This document shows, one piece after another, positions 24,605 to 32,551 of a DNA stretch of 64,000 bases. The DNA is taken from NCBI RefSeq assembly GCF_029624655.1, contig NZ_JARRSA010000014.1, forward strand, positions 1 through 64,000, read 5' to 3'. The stretch's first letter is position 1, and each line of letters opens with the position of its first letter. Under the pieces are notes generated by a model. It searched no databases, was not told where the DNA came from, and saw only the letters and a list, made by a program, of their open reading frames with translations. The DNA comes from Roseicyclus salinarum (lineage in GTDB: Bacteria > Pseudomonadota > Alphaproteobacteria > Rhodobacterales > Rhodobacteraceae). A program made the translations under genes and the position numbers.

Positions 24605-25759
24605 GAACGCCTGCTGCATCCGCGCCACGGCCTCTTCGACGACGCTGCGGTGCGTGGCGAGGTTGAAGCGGTTGAACAACTCGCCGCCAGCGCCGAACCC
24701 CGGGCCTGGGCTCACGCCGATCTTGGCCTCGTCGCGGATGCGCGCCGCGATCTCCTCCGGCGTCATGCCGGTGCCGGCGAAGTCCACCCAGGCGAGGAAT
24801 GTCGACTGGAGCGGCATGGAATGCAGGCCGGGAATCGCGTCGATGCCCGCGTCGAAGACCCTGCGGTTGCCATCCAGATAATCCACGAGGTCGTCGACCC
24901 AAGCCGCGCCCTCTGGGCTGTAGGCCGCCTGCGTCGCGGTCACGCCGACGGTGGCCGGCGCGTATTCCAGCATCGAGAGGCGCCGCATGTAGGCCGCGCG
25001 CAGGGTGTTGTCAGGGATGATCGCGTAGCCCGTGCGAAGGCCCGGCAGGTTGAACGTCTTGGATGACGCGCTCATGGCGATGAGGCGGTCGGAGTGTTCC
25101 GGCGCGGCGACGCCCATCGGCACATGCCGCGATCCGGGAAACACCAGGTCGCCGTGAACCTCGTCGGAGACGAGGATCAGGTCGTGTCGCGCCGCGAATT
25201 CGGCGACGGCCCGCATCTCGTCCGCGGTCCAGACCCGGCCCGAGGGGTTCTGCGGCGCGCAGAACAGCAGGACCTTGACCGACGGGTCCATGGCCGCGTC
25301 GGCGGCGTCGAAGTCGAGGACGTAGCGATCGCCCTCGCGCGCCAGCGGAATCTCGACGGGACGGCGCTCGGCCCGCAGTGTCTTGTTGCGGAACTCGTGG
25401 TAGACCGGCGTGAAGAAGCAGACGCCGTCACCGGGCTGCGTGAAGGTCTCGCAGACCATGCCGATGGCGTGCCCGAGGCCCTGGGTCGTGACGATCCAGT
25501 CGGGGTCGATCGCCCAGCGGTGGCGTGTCTGCTGCCACCAGCCGACCGCCGTACGGTAGCCCGCGTCGTCGCAGCCGTAGCCGAACGCGCCGTGATCGAC
25601 CATCGCCTGAAGCGCGCTCAGAACGGGCGGGGCGGTTCGAAAATCCGAGTCCGCGACCCACATTGCGATCCCCTCGTCGGGATCCACGCCGCAATTTTCC
25701 TGTAGGCGGTCCCACTTTGTGCAATGGGTTCCGCGCCGCTCGAGCTTCTCGTCGAACAT
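24590..25759 (-). CDS. PatB/MalY-type PLP aminotransferase (probable cystathionine beta-lyase)
   Basis: A 389-residue fold-type I PLP enzyme of the MalY/PatB group, whose members split C-S bonds of cystathionine or cysteine conjugates. Seen: MWVADSDFRTAPPV near residue 33 (group motif), GYGCDDAGYR, PVYHEFRN, APQNPSGRVW at 168-177, SDEVHGDL at 198-205, PLP Lys234 in SASSKTFNLPGLRTGYA, and the C-terminal FNRFNLATHRS with the carboxylate-binding Arg. The start at ATG 25759 fits the conserved MFDEKLERRGTHCTKWD opening. The stop lies inside the 3' end of the opposing gene. Confidence 0.9.
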   Translation of the reverse strand: MFDEKLERRGTHCTKWDRLQENCGVDPDEGIAMWVADSDFRTAPPVLSALQAMVDHGAFGYGCDDAGYRTAVGWWQQTRHRWAIDPDWIVTTQGLGHAIGMVCETFTQPGDGVCFFTPVYHEFRNKTLRAERRPVEIPLAREGDRYVLDFDAADAAMDPSVKVLLFCAPQNPSGRVWTADEMRAVAEFAARHDLILVSDEVHGDLVFPGSRHVPMGVAAPEHSDRLIAMSASSKTFNLPGLRTGYAIIPDNTLRAAYMRRLSMLEYAPATVGVTATQAAYSPEGAAWVDDLVDYLDGNRRVFDAGIDAIPGLHSMPLQSTFLAWVDFAGTGMTPEEIAARIRDEAKIGVSPGPGFGAGGELFNRFNLATHRSVVEEAVARMQQAFSDLQ

Positions 25760-25847
25760 GCCAGTCTTTCCGTTTGTGTACTTCGGGCAGAACGTAGCGG
25801 TTTGCCGGGCGGCCGCAAGCCCGGCCGGCGCCGCGCACCCGCTCGTC

Positions 25848-25876
25848 TTGCGGGAGGGCGGAGCTGTCGCTAAATC
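25848..25876 (+). promoter_or_regulatory. Candidate def1 promoter, start point at or next to the ATG
   Basis: TTGCGG (25848-25853), exact 17-bp spacer, TAAATC (25871-25876). A start site 6-8 bp downstream would be at 25882-25884, while the def1 ATG is at 25883, so the transcript may lack a leader. Confidence 0.5.
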
Positions 25877-25882
25877 AGGCTC

Positions 25883-26413
25883 ATGAAGATGCCCATCCTG
25901 ATCCATCCCGACCCGCGCCTGAAAAAGGTCGCGGACGCGGTTCCCGACCTGTCGGACGGCCTGCGCCGGCTCGCCGACGACATGCTCGAGACGATGTACG
26001 ACGCGCCCGGCATCGGCCTCGCCGCGCCGCAGGTCGGCGTCTCGAGCCGGCTGATCGTGCTCGACTGCGAAAAGGAGGAGGGGGCGACCCCGCGACCGCT
26101 GGCCATGTTCAACCCCGAGGTCGTCGCCGCCTCGGACGAGACGTCGGTCTATGAGGAAGGGTGCCTGTCGATCCCCGAGAACTTCGCCGACGTGACCCGA
26201 CCCGCCGAGGTGACGGTGCGCTGGATGGACCGCGACGGGAACCCTGCCGAAGAGACCTTCGCGGGCCTCTGGGCGACCTGTGTGCAGCACGAGATCGACC
26301 ACCTGAACGGCAAGCTCTTCATCGACTATCTCTCGCCGCTGAAGCGCCAGCTGATCACCCGCAGGATGGTCAAGCTGAAGCGCGACCGCGCCCGCGAGAA
26401 GGAACGCGCGTGA
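25883..26413 (+). CDS. def: Peptide deformylase, copy 1 (canonical)
   Basis: Removes the N-formyl group from nascent proteins. The protein has 176 residues with all three metal/catalytic motifs intact: GIGLAAPQ (43-50), EGCLSIPE (92-99, metal Cys94) and QHEIDH (135-140, His136, Glu137, His140). The C-terminus is a basic helix (RRMVKLKRDRAREKERA) as in type I enzymes. First of three consecutive deformylase genes followed by fmt. No clear Shine-Dalgarno site; see the promoter note. GTGA overlap with copy 2. Confidence 0.97.
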   Translation: MKMPILIHPDPRLKKVADAVPDLSDGLRRLADDMLETMYDAPGIGLAAPQVGVSSRLIVLDCEKEEGATPRPLAMFNPEVVAASDETSVYEEGCLSIPENFADVTRPAEVTVRWMDRDGNPAEETFAGLWATCVQHEIDHLNGKLFIDYLSPLKRQLITRRMVKLKRDRAREKERA

Positions 26414-26901
26414 GCCTTCTGGAAATCCGCCGCTGGCCCGATCCGGTGCTGTCGCTGCGCTGCGAACCGGTCGGCGATCCCTCCGGGGTGGCGACGTTCG
26501 CGCAGGATATGCTCGAGACGATGTATGCGGCTCCGGGGCGTGGCCTCGCCGCGCCGCAGGTCGGCCGTCCGATCCGCCTTTTCGTCATGGACGTGACGTG
26601 GAAGGACGGCGCGCCCGACCCGTTCGTCTGCATCAACCCCGAGATCCTGGACCGCGCGGACGAGAGCCTGACCGGCCCCGAGGGCTGCCTGTCCATTCCC
26701 GGCGTGACCGCCGAGGTGCCGCGCGCGCGGTGGATCGTCCTGCGCTGGCAGACGCCCGCCGGCTCGTGGCGCGAGGCCCGGCTCGAGGGGGCCGCGTCGA
26801 TTTGCGCGCAACACGAATACGACCATCTCGACGGCATCGTGACCTTCGACCGCGTGCCCCCTGAACAGAGGGCATCGCTCGAGGCGGACTATGCCGGTTA
26901 G
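26410..26901 (+). CDS. Peptide deformylase, copy 2 (variant with intact metal site)
   Basis: A 163-residue deformylase paralogue starting at GTG 26410 (GTGA overlap). Metal and catalytic residues are retained: GRGLAAPQ (43-50, Arg instead of Ile at the second position), EGCLSIPG (91-98, Cys93) and QHEYDHL (134-140, His135, Glu136, His139). It lacks the long basic C-terminal helix of copy 1. Probably active, perhaps with a different substrate range. Overlaps copy 3 by 11 bp. Confidence 0.9.
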   Translation: MSLLEIRRWPDPVLSLRCEPVGDPSGVATFAQDMLETMYAAPGRGLAAPQVGRPIRLFVMDVTWKDGAPDPFVCINPEILDRADESLTGPEGCLSIPGVTAEVPRARWIVLRWQTPAGSWREARLEGAASICAQHEYDHLDGIVTFDRVPPEQRASLEADYAG

Positions 26902-27385
26902 GTCCTTCGTGCCCTGGCCGGACCGCCGCCTGAGGACGCCGGCCGGTCCCGTGGGTCCGATCACCGACGAGATCCGGGCGATCTGGGACGACATGATCGA
27001 CACGATGGAAGCAATGCCGGGCCTCGGCCTCGCCGCGCCGCAGATCGGCGTTTCGCTGCGCCTGGCCATCGTCGATTGCGGCGCCGAGCGGGGGCAGGCC
27101 GTGCGCATGGCCGATCCCGAGATCGTTTCGGCGGGCCCGGAGACCTTCGGCTGGGAAGAGGCGAGCCCGAACCTGCCCGGCGTCAGCGCCCGGATCGAGC
27201 GGCCGGCCCCGGTCGTCGTCGCCTTCACCGACCAAGACGGGGGCCGCGTGCGGCGCACCTTCGAGGCGGGCTGGTCGACGTCCGTCCAGCATCAGATCGA
27301 CCACCTCGAGGGGCGCATGTTATTCGATCGGCTGTCCCGGACGCGGCGCGAGATCCTTCTGCGCCGCGCAAGGAAACGCGCCTGA
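26891..27385 (+). CDS. Deformylase-like protein, copy 3 (catalytic residues lost)
   Basis: A 164-residue deformylase homologue in which motif 1 is normal (GLGLAAPQ, 44-51) but motif 2 reads EASPNLPG (90-97), so the metal Cys is Ser92, and motif 3 reads QHQIDH (133-138), so the catalytic Glu is Gln135. Both His ligands (134, 138) remain. The frame is intact and codon use is like its neighbours, so it is a maintained protein rather than a decaying gene. It is probably inactive as a deformylase; it could bind formyl-Met peptides, the ribosome or the other copies. It ends one base into fmt (TGATG). Confidence 0.88.
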   Translation: MPVRSFVPWPDRRLRTPAGPVGPITDEIRAIWDDMIDTMEAMPGLGLAAPQIGVSLRLAIVDCGAERGQAVRMADPEIVSAGPETFGWEEASPNLPGVSARIERPAPVVVAFTDQDGGRVRRTFEAGWSTSVQHQIDHLEGRMLFDRLSRTRREILLRRARKRA

Positions 27386-28296
27386 TGCGCGTGGTCTTCA
27401 TGGGAACGCCGGACTTCTCGGTGCCGGTTCTCGACGCGCTGGTTGCGGCGGGGCACGAGATCGCCTGCGTCTACTGCCAGCCGCCGCGGCCCGCGGGCCG
27501 CGGCAAGAAGGAGCGGCCAAGCCCCGTGCAGGCCCGCGCCGAGGCGCTGGGCCTGCCTGTGCGCCACCCCGCCAGCCTGAAGCCGCCCGAGGCGCAGGCC
27601 GAATTCGCGGCGCTGGACGCGGACGTGGGCGTGGTGGTCGCCTACGGCCTGATCCTGCCGCAGGCGGTGCTGGACGCGCCGCGCCTCGGCTGCCTCAACA
27701 TCCACGCCAGCCTCCTGCCGCGCTGGCGCGGGGCGGCCCCGATCCAGCGCGCGATCATGGCCGGCGACGACACGACCGGCGTTTGCATCATGCAGATGGA
27801 GGCCGGCCTCGACACCGGGCCCGTCCTTCTGCGCCGTGAGCTTGCCATCGGCGCCGAGGAAACGGCCGGTCAGCTTCACGACAGGCTGTCCGCGCTGGGC
27901 GCGGAGGCCATCTTCGCGGCGCTGGAGCGGATGGGCGCGCTTGCCCCCGAGGCCCAGCCGGACGAGGGCGTCACCTATGCGCACAAGATCGACAAGGCCG
28001 AGGCGCGCGTGGACTGGACGCAGCCCGCGGAGGGGATCGCGCGGACGATCCGCGGCCTGTCGCCCTTTCCCGGCGCGTGGACGCTGATCGGCGGCAAGCG
28101 CGTGAAGCTTCTTGGGGCGCGGGCCGCAGAGGGCGTTGGTGCGCCCGGAACCGTGCTGGAGGGGCTGACGGTGGCGGCGGGCGAGGGCGCCGTCGAGATC
28201 ACGCGCCTCCAACCCGAGGGAAAACCGCCGATGGACGCGGCGGACTGGCTGCGCGGCGCGCGCCTCGCAGCCGGAACGCGCATCGGGGAGGGGTGA
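27385..28296 (+). CDS. fmt: Methionyl-tRNA formyltransferase
   Basis: Formylates Met-tRNA(fMet) for initiation. The protein has 303 residues: [19 protein letters not shown] at the start, the folate/catalytic region [21 protein letters not shown] (Asn, His), [17 protein letters not shown] (Asp) and a C-terminal OB domain from about residue 205 ([10 protein letters not shown]). The start is ATG 27385 sharing one base with the preceding stop. Directly follows three deformylase genes, placing addition and removal of formyl groups in one operon. Confidence 0.97.
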   Translation: MRVVFMGTPDFSVPVLDALVAAGHEIACVYCQPPRPAGRGKKERPSPVQARAEALGLPVRHPASLKPPEAQAEFAALDADVGVVVAYGLILPQAVLDAPRLGCLNIHASLLPRWRGAAPIQRAIMAGDDTTGVCIMQMEAGLDTGPVLLRRELAIGAEETAGQLHDRLSALGAEAIFAALERMGALAPEAQPDEGVTYAHKIDKAEARVDWTQPAEGIARTIRGLSPFPGAWTLIGGKRVKLLGARAAEGVGAPGTVLEGLTVAAGEGAVEITRLQPEGKPPMDAADWLRGARLAAGTRIGEG

Positions 28297-28297
28297 C

Positions 28298-28561
28298 ATG
28301 GGGATCTTCGCCTTCTTCGGATCGATGATGATCGCGGGCATCGTCGGCTACCTGTTCGAGAAGTGGGGGTTCAGCCACAACGGCGTGCTGCCCTCGATCT
28401 TCATCGCGCTCGGCGCAGTGGTCGTCGTCTTCATGGTGCGGGTGATGTTCGGGTGGAGCTTCGGCTCGCCGGGTCTCGACGCGATCATGGGGGCGTCTGC
28501 CGCCCTGATCCTGATCCCGACCGAGGTCGCGCATCGCCGACGGAAGAACCGCCGCCGCTGA
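28298..28561 (+). CDS. Small three-helix membrane protein
   Basis: An 87-residue protein starting two bases after the fmt stop. Three hydrophobic segments (about 3-20, 30-47, 56-74) and a basic tail HRRRKNRRR. Overall it looks like the small YeaQ/GlsB-type membrane proteins, but I cannot confirm the family. Likely co-transcribed with fmt. No function assigned. Confidence 0.7.
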   Translation: MGIFAFFGSMMIAGIVGYLFEKWGFSHNGVLPSIFIALGAVVVVFMVRVMFGWSFGSPGLDAIMGASAALILIPTEVAHRRRKNRRR

Positions 28562-28578
28562 TGCCGCGATGCAGCGCT

Positions 28579-28607
28579 TGCGTTCGCCGGCGCAGCAATC
28601 TATCCCG
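28579..28607 (+). promoter_or_regulatory. Candidate mcl1 promoter
   Basis: A TTGCGT element near 28579 with a 17-bp spacer to TATCCC near 28602, about 45 bp before the mcl1 ATG. Weak -10; by eye only. Confidence 0.25.
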
Positions 28608-28649
28608 TGGGGAGCAAAATACGAAACATACTTTCGCGAAGGAATCCGC

Positions 28650-29609
28650 ATGAGCTTCCGCATCCAGCCGCAACCCGTCGCCCGCCCGAACCGCTGCCAG
28701 CTTTTCGGCCCCGGCTCGCGGCCCTCGATCTTCGAGAAGATGGCGGGGTCCGAGGCCGACGTGATCAACCTCGACCTCGAGGATTCGGTCGCCCCAGACG
28801 ACAAGGCGGCGGCGCGCGCCAACGTGATCGAGGCCATCGGCGCCGTCGACTGGGGCCGCAAGACGCTGAGCGTGCGGATCAACGGGCTCGACAGCCCGTG
28901 GTGGTATCGCGACGTGGTGGACCTGCTCGAGCAGGCCTCCGAACGGCTCGACATCATCATGATCCCCAAGGTCGGCTGCGCCTCGGACATCTATGCGGTC
29001 GATGCGCTGGTATCGTCCATCGAGGCGGCGATGGGGCGGCAGAAGCGCATCGGCTTCGAGGTCATCATCGAAAGCGCCGCGGGCATCGCCTATGTCGAGG
29101 AGATCGCCGCCGCCTCGTCCCGGCTGCAGGCCATGAGCCTTGGCGCGGCGGACTTCGCGGCCTCGATGGGCATGCAGACCACCGGCATCGGCGGGACGCA
29201 GGAAAACTACTACATGCATCACGCGGGCCAGCGGCACTATTCCGACCCCTGGCACTGGGCGCAGGCGGCCATCGTCGCGGCCTGCCGGACCCACGGCGTC
29301 CTGCCCGTCGACGGGCCCTTCGGCGACTTTTCCGACGACGAGGGGTTCCGCGCGCAGGCGCGCCGCTCGGCGACGCTGGGGATGGTCGGCAAATGGGCGA
29401 TCCACCCAAGGCAGGTCGCGCTCGCCAACGAGGTCTTCACCCCCTCGGAGGAGGCCGTGAGCGAGGCGCGCGAGATCCTTGCCGCGATGGAGGAGGCCAA
29501 GGCGAGCGGCGCGGGGGCGACCGTCTACAAGGGCCGCCTCGTGGACATCGCCTCGATCAAGCAGGCCGAGGTGATCGTGCGGCAGTCCGAGATGATCGCG
29601 GCCGGCTAG
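28650..29609 (+). CDS. mcl1: L-malyl-CoA/beta-methylmalyl-CoA lyase
   Basis: CitE-like (HpcH/HpaI family) lyase, 319 residues. It closely resembles Rhodobacter Mcl1, which reversibly splits malyl-CoA to acetyl-CoA and glyoxylate and beta-methylmalyl-CoA to propionyl-CoA and glyoxylate, in the ethylmalonyl-CoA and related acetate/propionate routes. Seen: NRCQLFGPGSRPSIFEKMAGSEA, NLDLEDSVAPDDK (41-52), SVRINGLDSPW with Arg76, Glu141 (VIIES) and Asp168 (LGAADFA) as Mg ligands. ATG 28650 has a GAAGGA ribosome site and matches the usual MSFR start. Confidence 0.94.
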   Translation: MSFRIQPQPVARPNRCQLFGPGSRPSIFEKMAGSEADVINLDLEDSVAPDDKAAARANVIEAIGAVDWGRKTLSVRINGLDSPWWYRDVVDLLEQASERLDIIMIPKVGCASDIYAVDALVSSIEAAMGRQKRIGFEVIIESAAGIAYVEEIAAASSRLQAMSLGAADFAASMGMQTTGIGGTQENYYMHHAGQRHYSDPWHWAQAAIVAACRTHGVLPVDGPFGDFSDDEGFRAQARRSATLGMVGKWAIHPRQVALANEVFTPSEEAVSEAREILAAMEEAKASGAGATVYKGRLVDIASIKQAEVIVRQSEMIAAG

Positions 29610-29640
29610 CCCGCCGTGGCGGCCGGCGGCGACGCGTCAG

Positions 29641-29670
29641 TTGCATCCCGTCGCGCGCGCCTTCATATAC
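29641..29670 (+). promoter_or_regulatory. Candidate accA promoter
   Basis: TTGCAT (29641-29646), 18-bp spacer, ATATAC (29665-29670), about 33 bp before the accA ATG. An overlapping TATACT would have too long a spacer. Confidence 0.35.
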
Positions 29671-29702
29671 TGCCTGCCGGATGAGCGAGGGTGCGCGACG
29701 CG

Positions 29703-30665
29703 ATGACGAATTATCTCGATTTCGAGAAACCGCTGGCCGAGATCGAGGGCAAGGCGGAAGAGCTTCGTGCCCTTGCCCGGCGCAACAAGGAAATGGACGT
29801 CGAACAGGAGGCCTCCGCCCTCGACAAGAAGGCGGCGGACATGCTCCGCGACCTCTACCGGAACCTGTCGCCGTGGCGGAAATGCCAGGTGGCGCGACAT
29901 CCCCAGCGGCCGCATTGCTCGGACTACATCGACGCGCTGTTCACCGAGTTCACGCCGCTGGCCGGGGACCGGAACTTCGCCGACGATCATGCGGTGATGG
30001 GCGGGCTGGCGCGGTTCGACGACGTGCCGGTCGTGGTGATCGGCCACGAGAAGGGCCATGACACCCGGACCCGGATCGAGCGGAACTTCGGCATGGCCCG
30101 TCCCGAGGGCTACCGCAAGGCCGTGCGCCTGATGGACCTTGCCGACAGGTTCGGACTTCCGGTGGTGACGCTTGTCGATACGCCCGGCGCCTATCCCGGC
30201 AAGGGCGCCGAGGAGCGCGGGCAGTCCGAGGCCATCGCACGCTCGACCGAGAAATGCCTGCAGATCGGCGTGCCGCTGATCTCGGTCATCATCGGCGAGG
30301 GCGGCTCGGGCGGCGCGGTTGCCTTCGCCACCGCCGACCGTCTCGCGATGCTGGAACACTCGGTCTACTCGGTGATCTCGCCCGAGGGCTGCGCCTCGAT
30401 CCTCTGGAAGGACGCCGAGAAGATGCGCGAGGCGGCCGAGGCGCTCAGGCTCACCGCGCAGGACCTGCACAAGCTTGGCGTCTGCGACCTGGTGATCAAG
30501 GAGCCGCTCGGCGGAGCGCAGCGCGACCGCGAGGCCGCCATTTCCGAGGTCGGCAAGGCCGTGCGCTCGATGCTGGCCGATCTGAAGGACGCCGACCGAA
30601 CGAAGCTTGTCGCGTCGCGCCGCAGGAAGTTCCTGAACATGGGGTCCAAGGGCCTCGCGGCGTGA
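29703..30665 (+). CDS. accA: Acetyl-CoA carboxylase carboxyltransferase subunit alpha
   Basis: Alpha half of the carboxyltransferase that makes malonyl-CoA for fatty acid synthesis. The protein has 320 residues: N-terminal coiled-coil ([20 protein letters not shown]), [38 protein letters not shown] and [21 protein letters not shown], which forms the oxyanion site. ATG 29703 fits the conserved start; GTG 29691 in frame would add four residues. The stop overlaps the next gene (GTGA). Confidence 0.96.
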   Translation: MTNYLDFEKPLAEIEGKAEELRALARRNKEMDVEQEASALDKKAADMLRDLYRNLSPWRKCQVARHPQRPHCSDYIDALFTEFTPLAGDRNFADDHAVMGGLARFDDVPVVVIGHEKGHDTRTRIERNFGMARPEGYRKAVRLMDLADRFGLPVVTLVDTPGAYPGKGAEERGQSEAIARSTEKCLQIGVPLISVIIGEGGSGGAVAFATADRLAMLEHSVYSVISPEGCASILWKDAEKMREAAEALRLTAQDLHKLGVCDLVIKEPLGGAQRDREAAISEVGKAVRSMLADLKDADRTKLVASRRRKFLNMGSKGLAA

Positions 30666-31201
30666 TCGCGCGCCGCGCGGCCCTTGCCGGCGGCGCGGCC
30701 TTCCTCCTCACGGGGGTGCCCGACGCAACACGGGGAGCGCCGCGAGACATGATCCCGGTCACGGATGCCAGCTGGACCTACCTCGCGGACACCGTCATGG
30801 GTGGCGTCTCGGAGGGGTCGGCCACGCTCGAAGACGGCGCGCTCAGGTTGCGTGGCCACGTCTCGACCCGCAACCGCGGCGGCTTCATCCAGACCCGGAC
30901 CGAGATCGACGGCGCCCCCGATGGCGCGCGCGGCCTGCGCATCAGGGTCCGGGGCAACGGCGAGGCCTACTTCATCCACCTGCGCACGACCCGCACCCGG
31001 CTTCCGTGGCAATACTACCAGGCGCGGTTCGAGACGTCTTCGCAGTGGCGGGACGTGACGCTCGACTGGGCGGATTTCGCGGCGTCGGGGCGTCTGTTGC
31101 CGTCACGGCCCCGCCCTGCCGAGATCAGGTCGCTGGGCCTTGTCGCCTATGGCCGCGACCACGACGCCGACGTATCCCTGTCGGCCTTCGGCTGGGTCTG
31201 A
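30662..31201 (+). CDS. CIA30-domain protein with export signal
   Basis: A 179-residue protein of the CIA30 (PF08547) family, a galactose-binding-like beta-sandwich named after a mitochondrial complex I assembly factor. Seen: the family stretch [50 protein letters not shown], and the C-terminal [17 protein letters not shown]. The first 25 residues ([17 protein letters not shown], cut near TRG) look like a signal peptide with twin Arg, suggesting periplasmic location. The start is GTG 30662 overlapping accA. The role in bacteria is unclear to me. Confidence 0.82.
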   Translation: MIARRAALAGGAAFLLTGVPDATRGAPRDMIPVTDASWTYLADTVMGGVSEGSATLEDGALRLRGHVSTRNRGGFIQTRTEIDGAPDGARGLRIRVRGNGEAYFIHLRTTRTRLPWQYYQARFETSSQWRDVTLDWADFAASGRLLPSRPRPAEIRSLGLVAYGRDHDADVSLSAFGWV

Positions 31202-31239
31202 GGGGTCCCCTCGACGACCCTGCCGGGACGACGCGGGGC

Positions 31240-31839
31240 CTACCACATGCGCGGGCGGGCGTAGTCCTCGTAGCCGGTGTCGTAGGTGTCGGCGTCGAAG
31301 TCCGCGACCTGCTCCTTCACGAACTGGCCGGCCGTCGGCAACCCGGCGGCGTCGTCACGGGACCACAGCCCCGAGCGCATGAGCGCCTTGGCGCACTGGA
31401 AATACATCTCGCCGACCGTGATCACCGTGACGCTGCGCGGGTGCTTGCCTTGCTGGTCGAACTGTGCCGTGACGGCCTCGTCGTCGGTCAGGACGGCCGT
31501 GCCGTTGACGCGCACGACGTTGTTCGATCCCGGAACCATGAACAGAAGCGACACGCGGCTGTCCCGCACGATGTTGCGCAGGCTGTCGAGACGGTTGTTG
31601 CCCCGCCAGTCCGGAAGCCACAGCGTCGTTTTGTCCACGATCCGCACCACCGGCCCGTCGTCGCCGCGCGGCGTGGCATCCGTGCCCTCGGGGCCCACGG
31701 TCGTCAGGATGCAGAAGCGCGACGTCTCGATCCAGCGCCGGTAAAGCGGCGTGATCCGAGGCGTCACCTTCTTCAGCGAATTGACTGCTGGCGCGTCGTA
31801 GAGCGCCTGCAGCGTCTCGATGTCGTCAATCGTGCGCAT
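31240..31839 (-). CDS. Pyridoxamine 5'-phosphate oxidase family FMN protein
   Basis: A 199-residue split-barrel flavin protein. Seen: ETSRFCILTTVGPEGTDATPRGD, IVDKTTLWLPDWRGNNRLDSL, VSLLFMVPGSNNVVRVNGTA and QCAKALMRSGLW near the C-end; the pattern fits the PPOX-type FMN-binding group of about 200 residues. It is unlikely to be PdxH because the length and C-terminal motif differ. The start at 31839 overlaps the end of plsC by 14 bp, so it is the last gene of the ftsE-ftsX-plsC transcript. The substrate is unknown. Confidence 0.85.
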   Translation of the reverse strand: MRTIDDIETLQALYDAPAVNSLKKVTPRITPLYRRWIETSRFCILTTVGPEGTDATPRGDDGPVVRIVDKTTLWLPDWRGNNRLDSLRNIVRDSRVSLLFMVPGSNNVVRVNGTAVLTDDEAVTAQFDQQGKHPRSVTVITVGEMYFQCAKALMRSGLWSRDDAAGLPTAGQFVKEQVADFDADTYDTGYEDYARPRMW

Positions 31840-32551
31840 GGAATCCGGCCTCCTTCATCAACCGGTCGGACGCCGTCTCGATCCGGGCCTCGAGGTCCTG
31901 CATGAAGTCCGTCGTCGTGCGGCCGGGCTCGATCGGGTCGAGGAACTCCACCACGGCGACACCGGGCTTGCGGTAGATGCCGGTGCGCGGCCAGAACACG
32001 CCCACGTTCGTCGCGGCCGGGACGCAGGGCTGTCCGGTCTGCTCGTAGAGGATCGCGGTGCCGATCTTGTAGGACGCCTTCACGCCGGGCGCGACGCGGG
32101 TCCCCTGCGGATAGATGATCAGTTGCCCCGGCTCCTGCACGCCGGCCTTCACGCCCGCCTTCATCTGCTGGATCGCCTGCGCGCGCTTGCCCCGGTCGAC
32201 CGGAACGCAGCCGATCCTCAGCGCGTACCACCCAAGGATCGGCGCCCATTTCAGCTGCTTCTTCATGATGAACTTCGGCCGCGGCAGGACCGAGACGATC
32301 ATGATGATGTCGAGGAAGCTCTGGTGCTTGGACGCCACGAGGACCTCGCCCGTCGGAGGCGTTCCGCGCACGTCGGTCTTCAGCCCGACCATCCAGCCGG
32401 CCGTCCAGCGCACCCAGCGGCAATAGGTGCGCACCCCGGCGAAGGCGCCGCGGCGGTCGACGATGGCCCAGGGCGTGAACCACAGCGCCATCACCGCCAT
32501 CATCGCGTACATCTGGGCCACGAAGGCCAGCGACCTGAGCCATTGGATCAT
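31826..32551 (-). CDS. plsC: 1-acyl-sn-glycerol-3-phosphate acyltransferase (PlsC family)
   Basis: Membrane-bound acyltransferase that makes phosphatidic acid or acylates a related lysolipid. The protein has 241 residues: one N-terminal hydrophobic segment (about 8-30), the catalytic HX4D motif HQSFLD (His76, Asp81), a block PVDRGKRAQA, and YPQGTR in place of the common EGTR motif. ATG 32551 overlaps the ftsX stop (ATGA). Placement after ftsEX fits an envelope biogenesis operon. Confidence 0.92.
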   Translation of the reverse strand: MIQWLRSLAFVAQMYAMMAVMALWFTPWAIVDRRGAFAGVRTYCRWVRWTAGWMVGLKTDVRGTPPTGEVLVASKHQSFLDIIMIVSVLPRPKFIMKKQLKWAPILGWYALRIGCVPVDRGKRAQAIQQMKAGVKAGVQEPGQLIIYPQGTRVAPGVKASYKIGTAILYEQTGQPCVPAATNVGVFWPRTGIYRKPGVAVVEFLDPIEPGRTTTDFMQDLEARIETASDRLMKEAGFHAHD

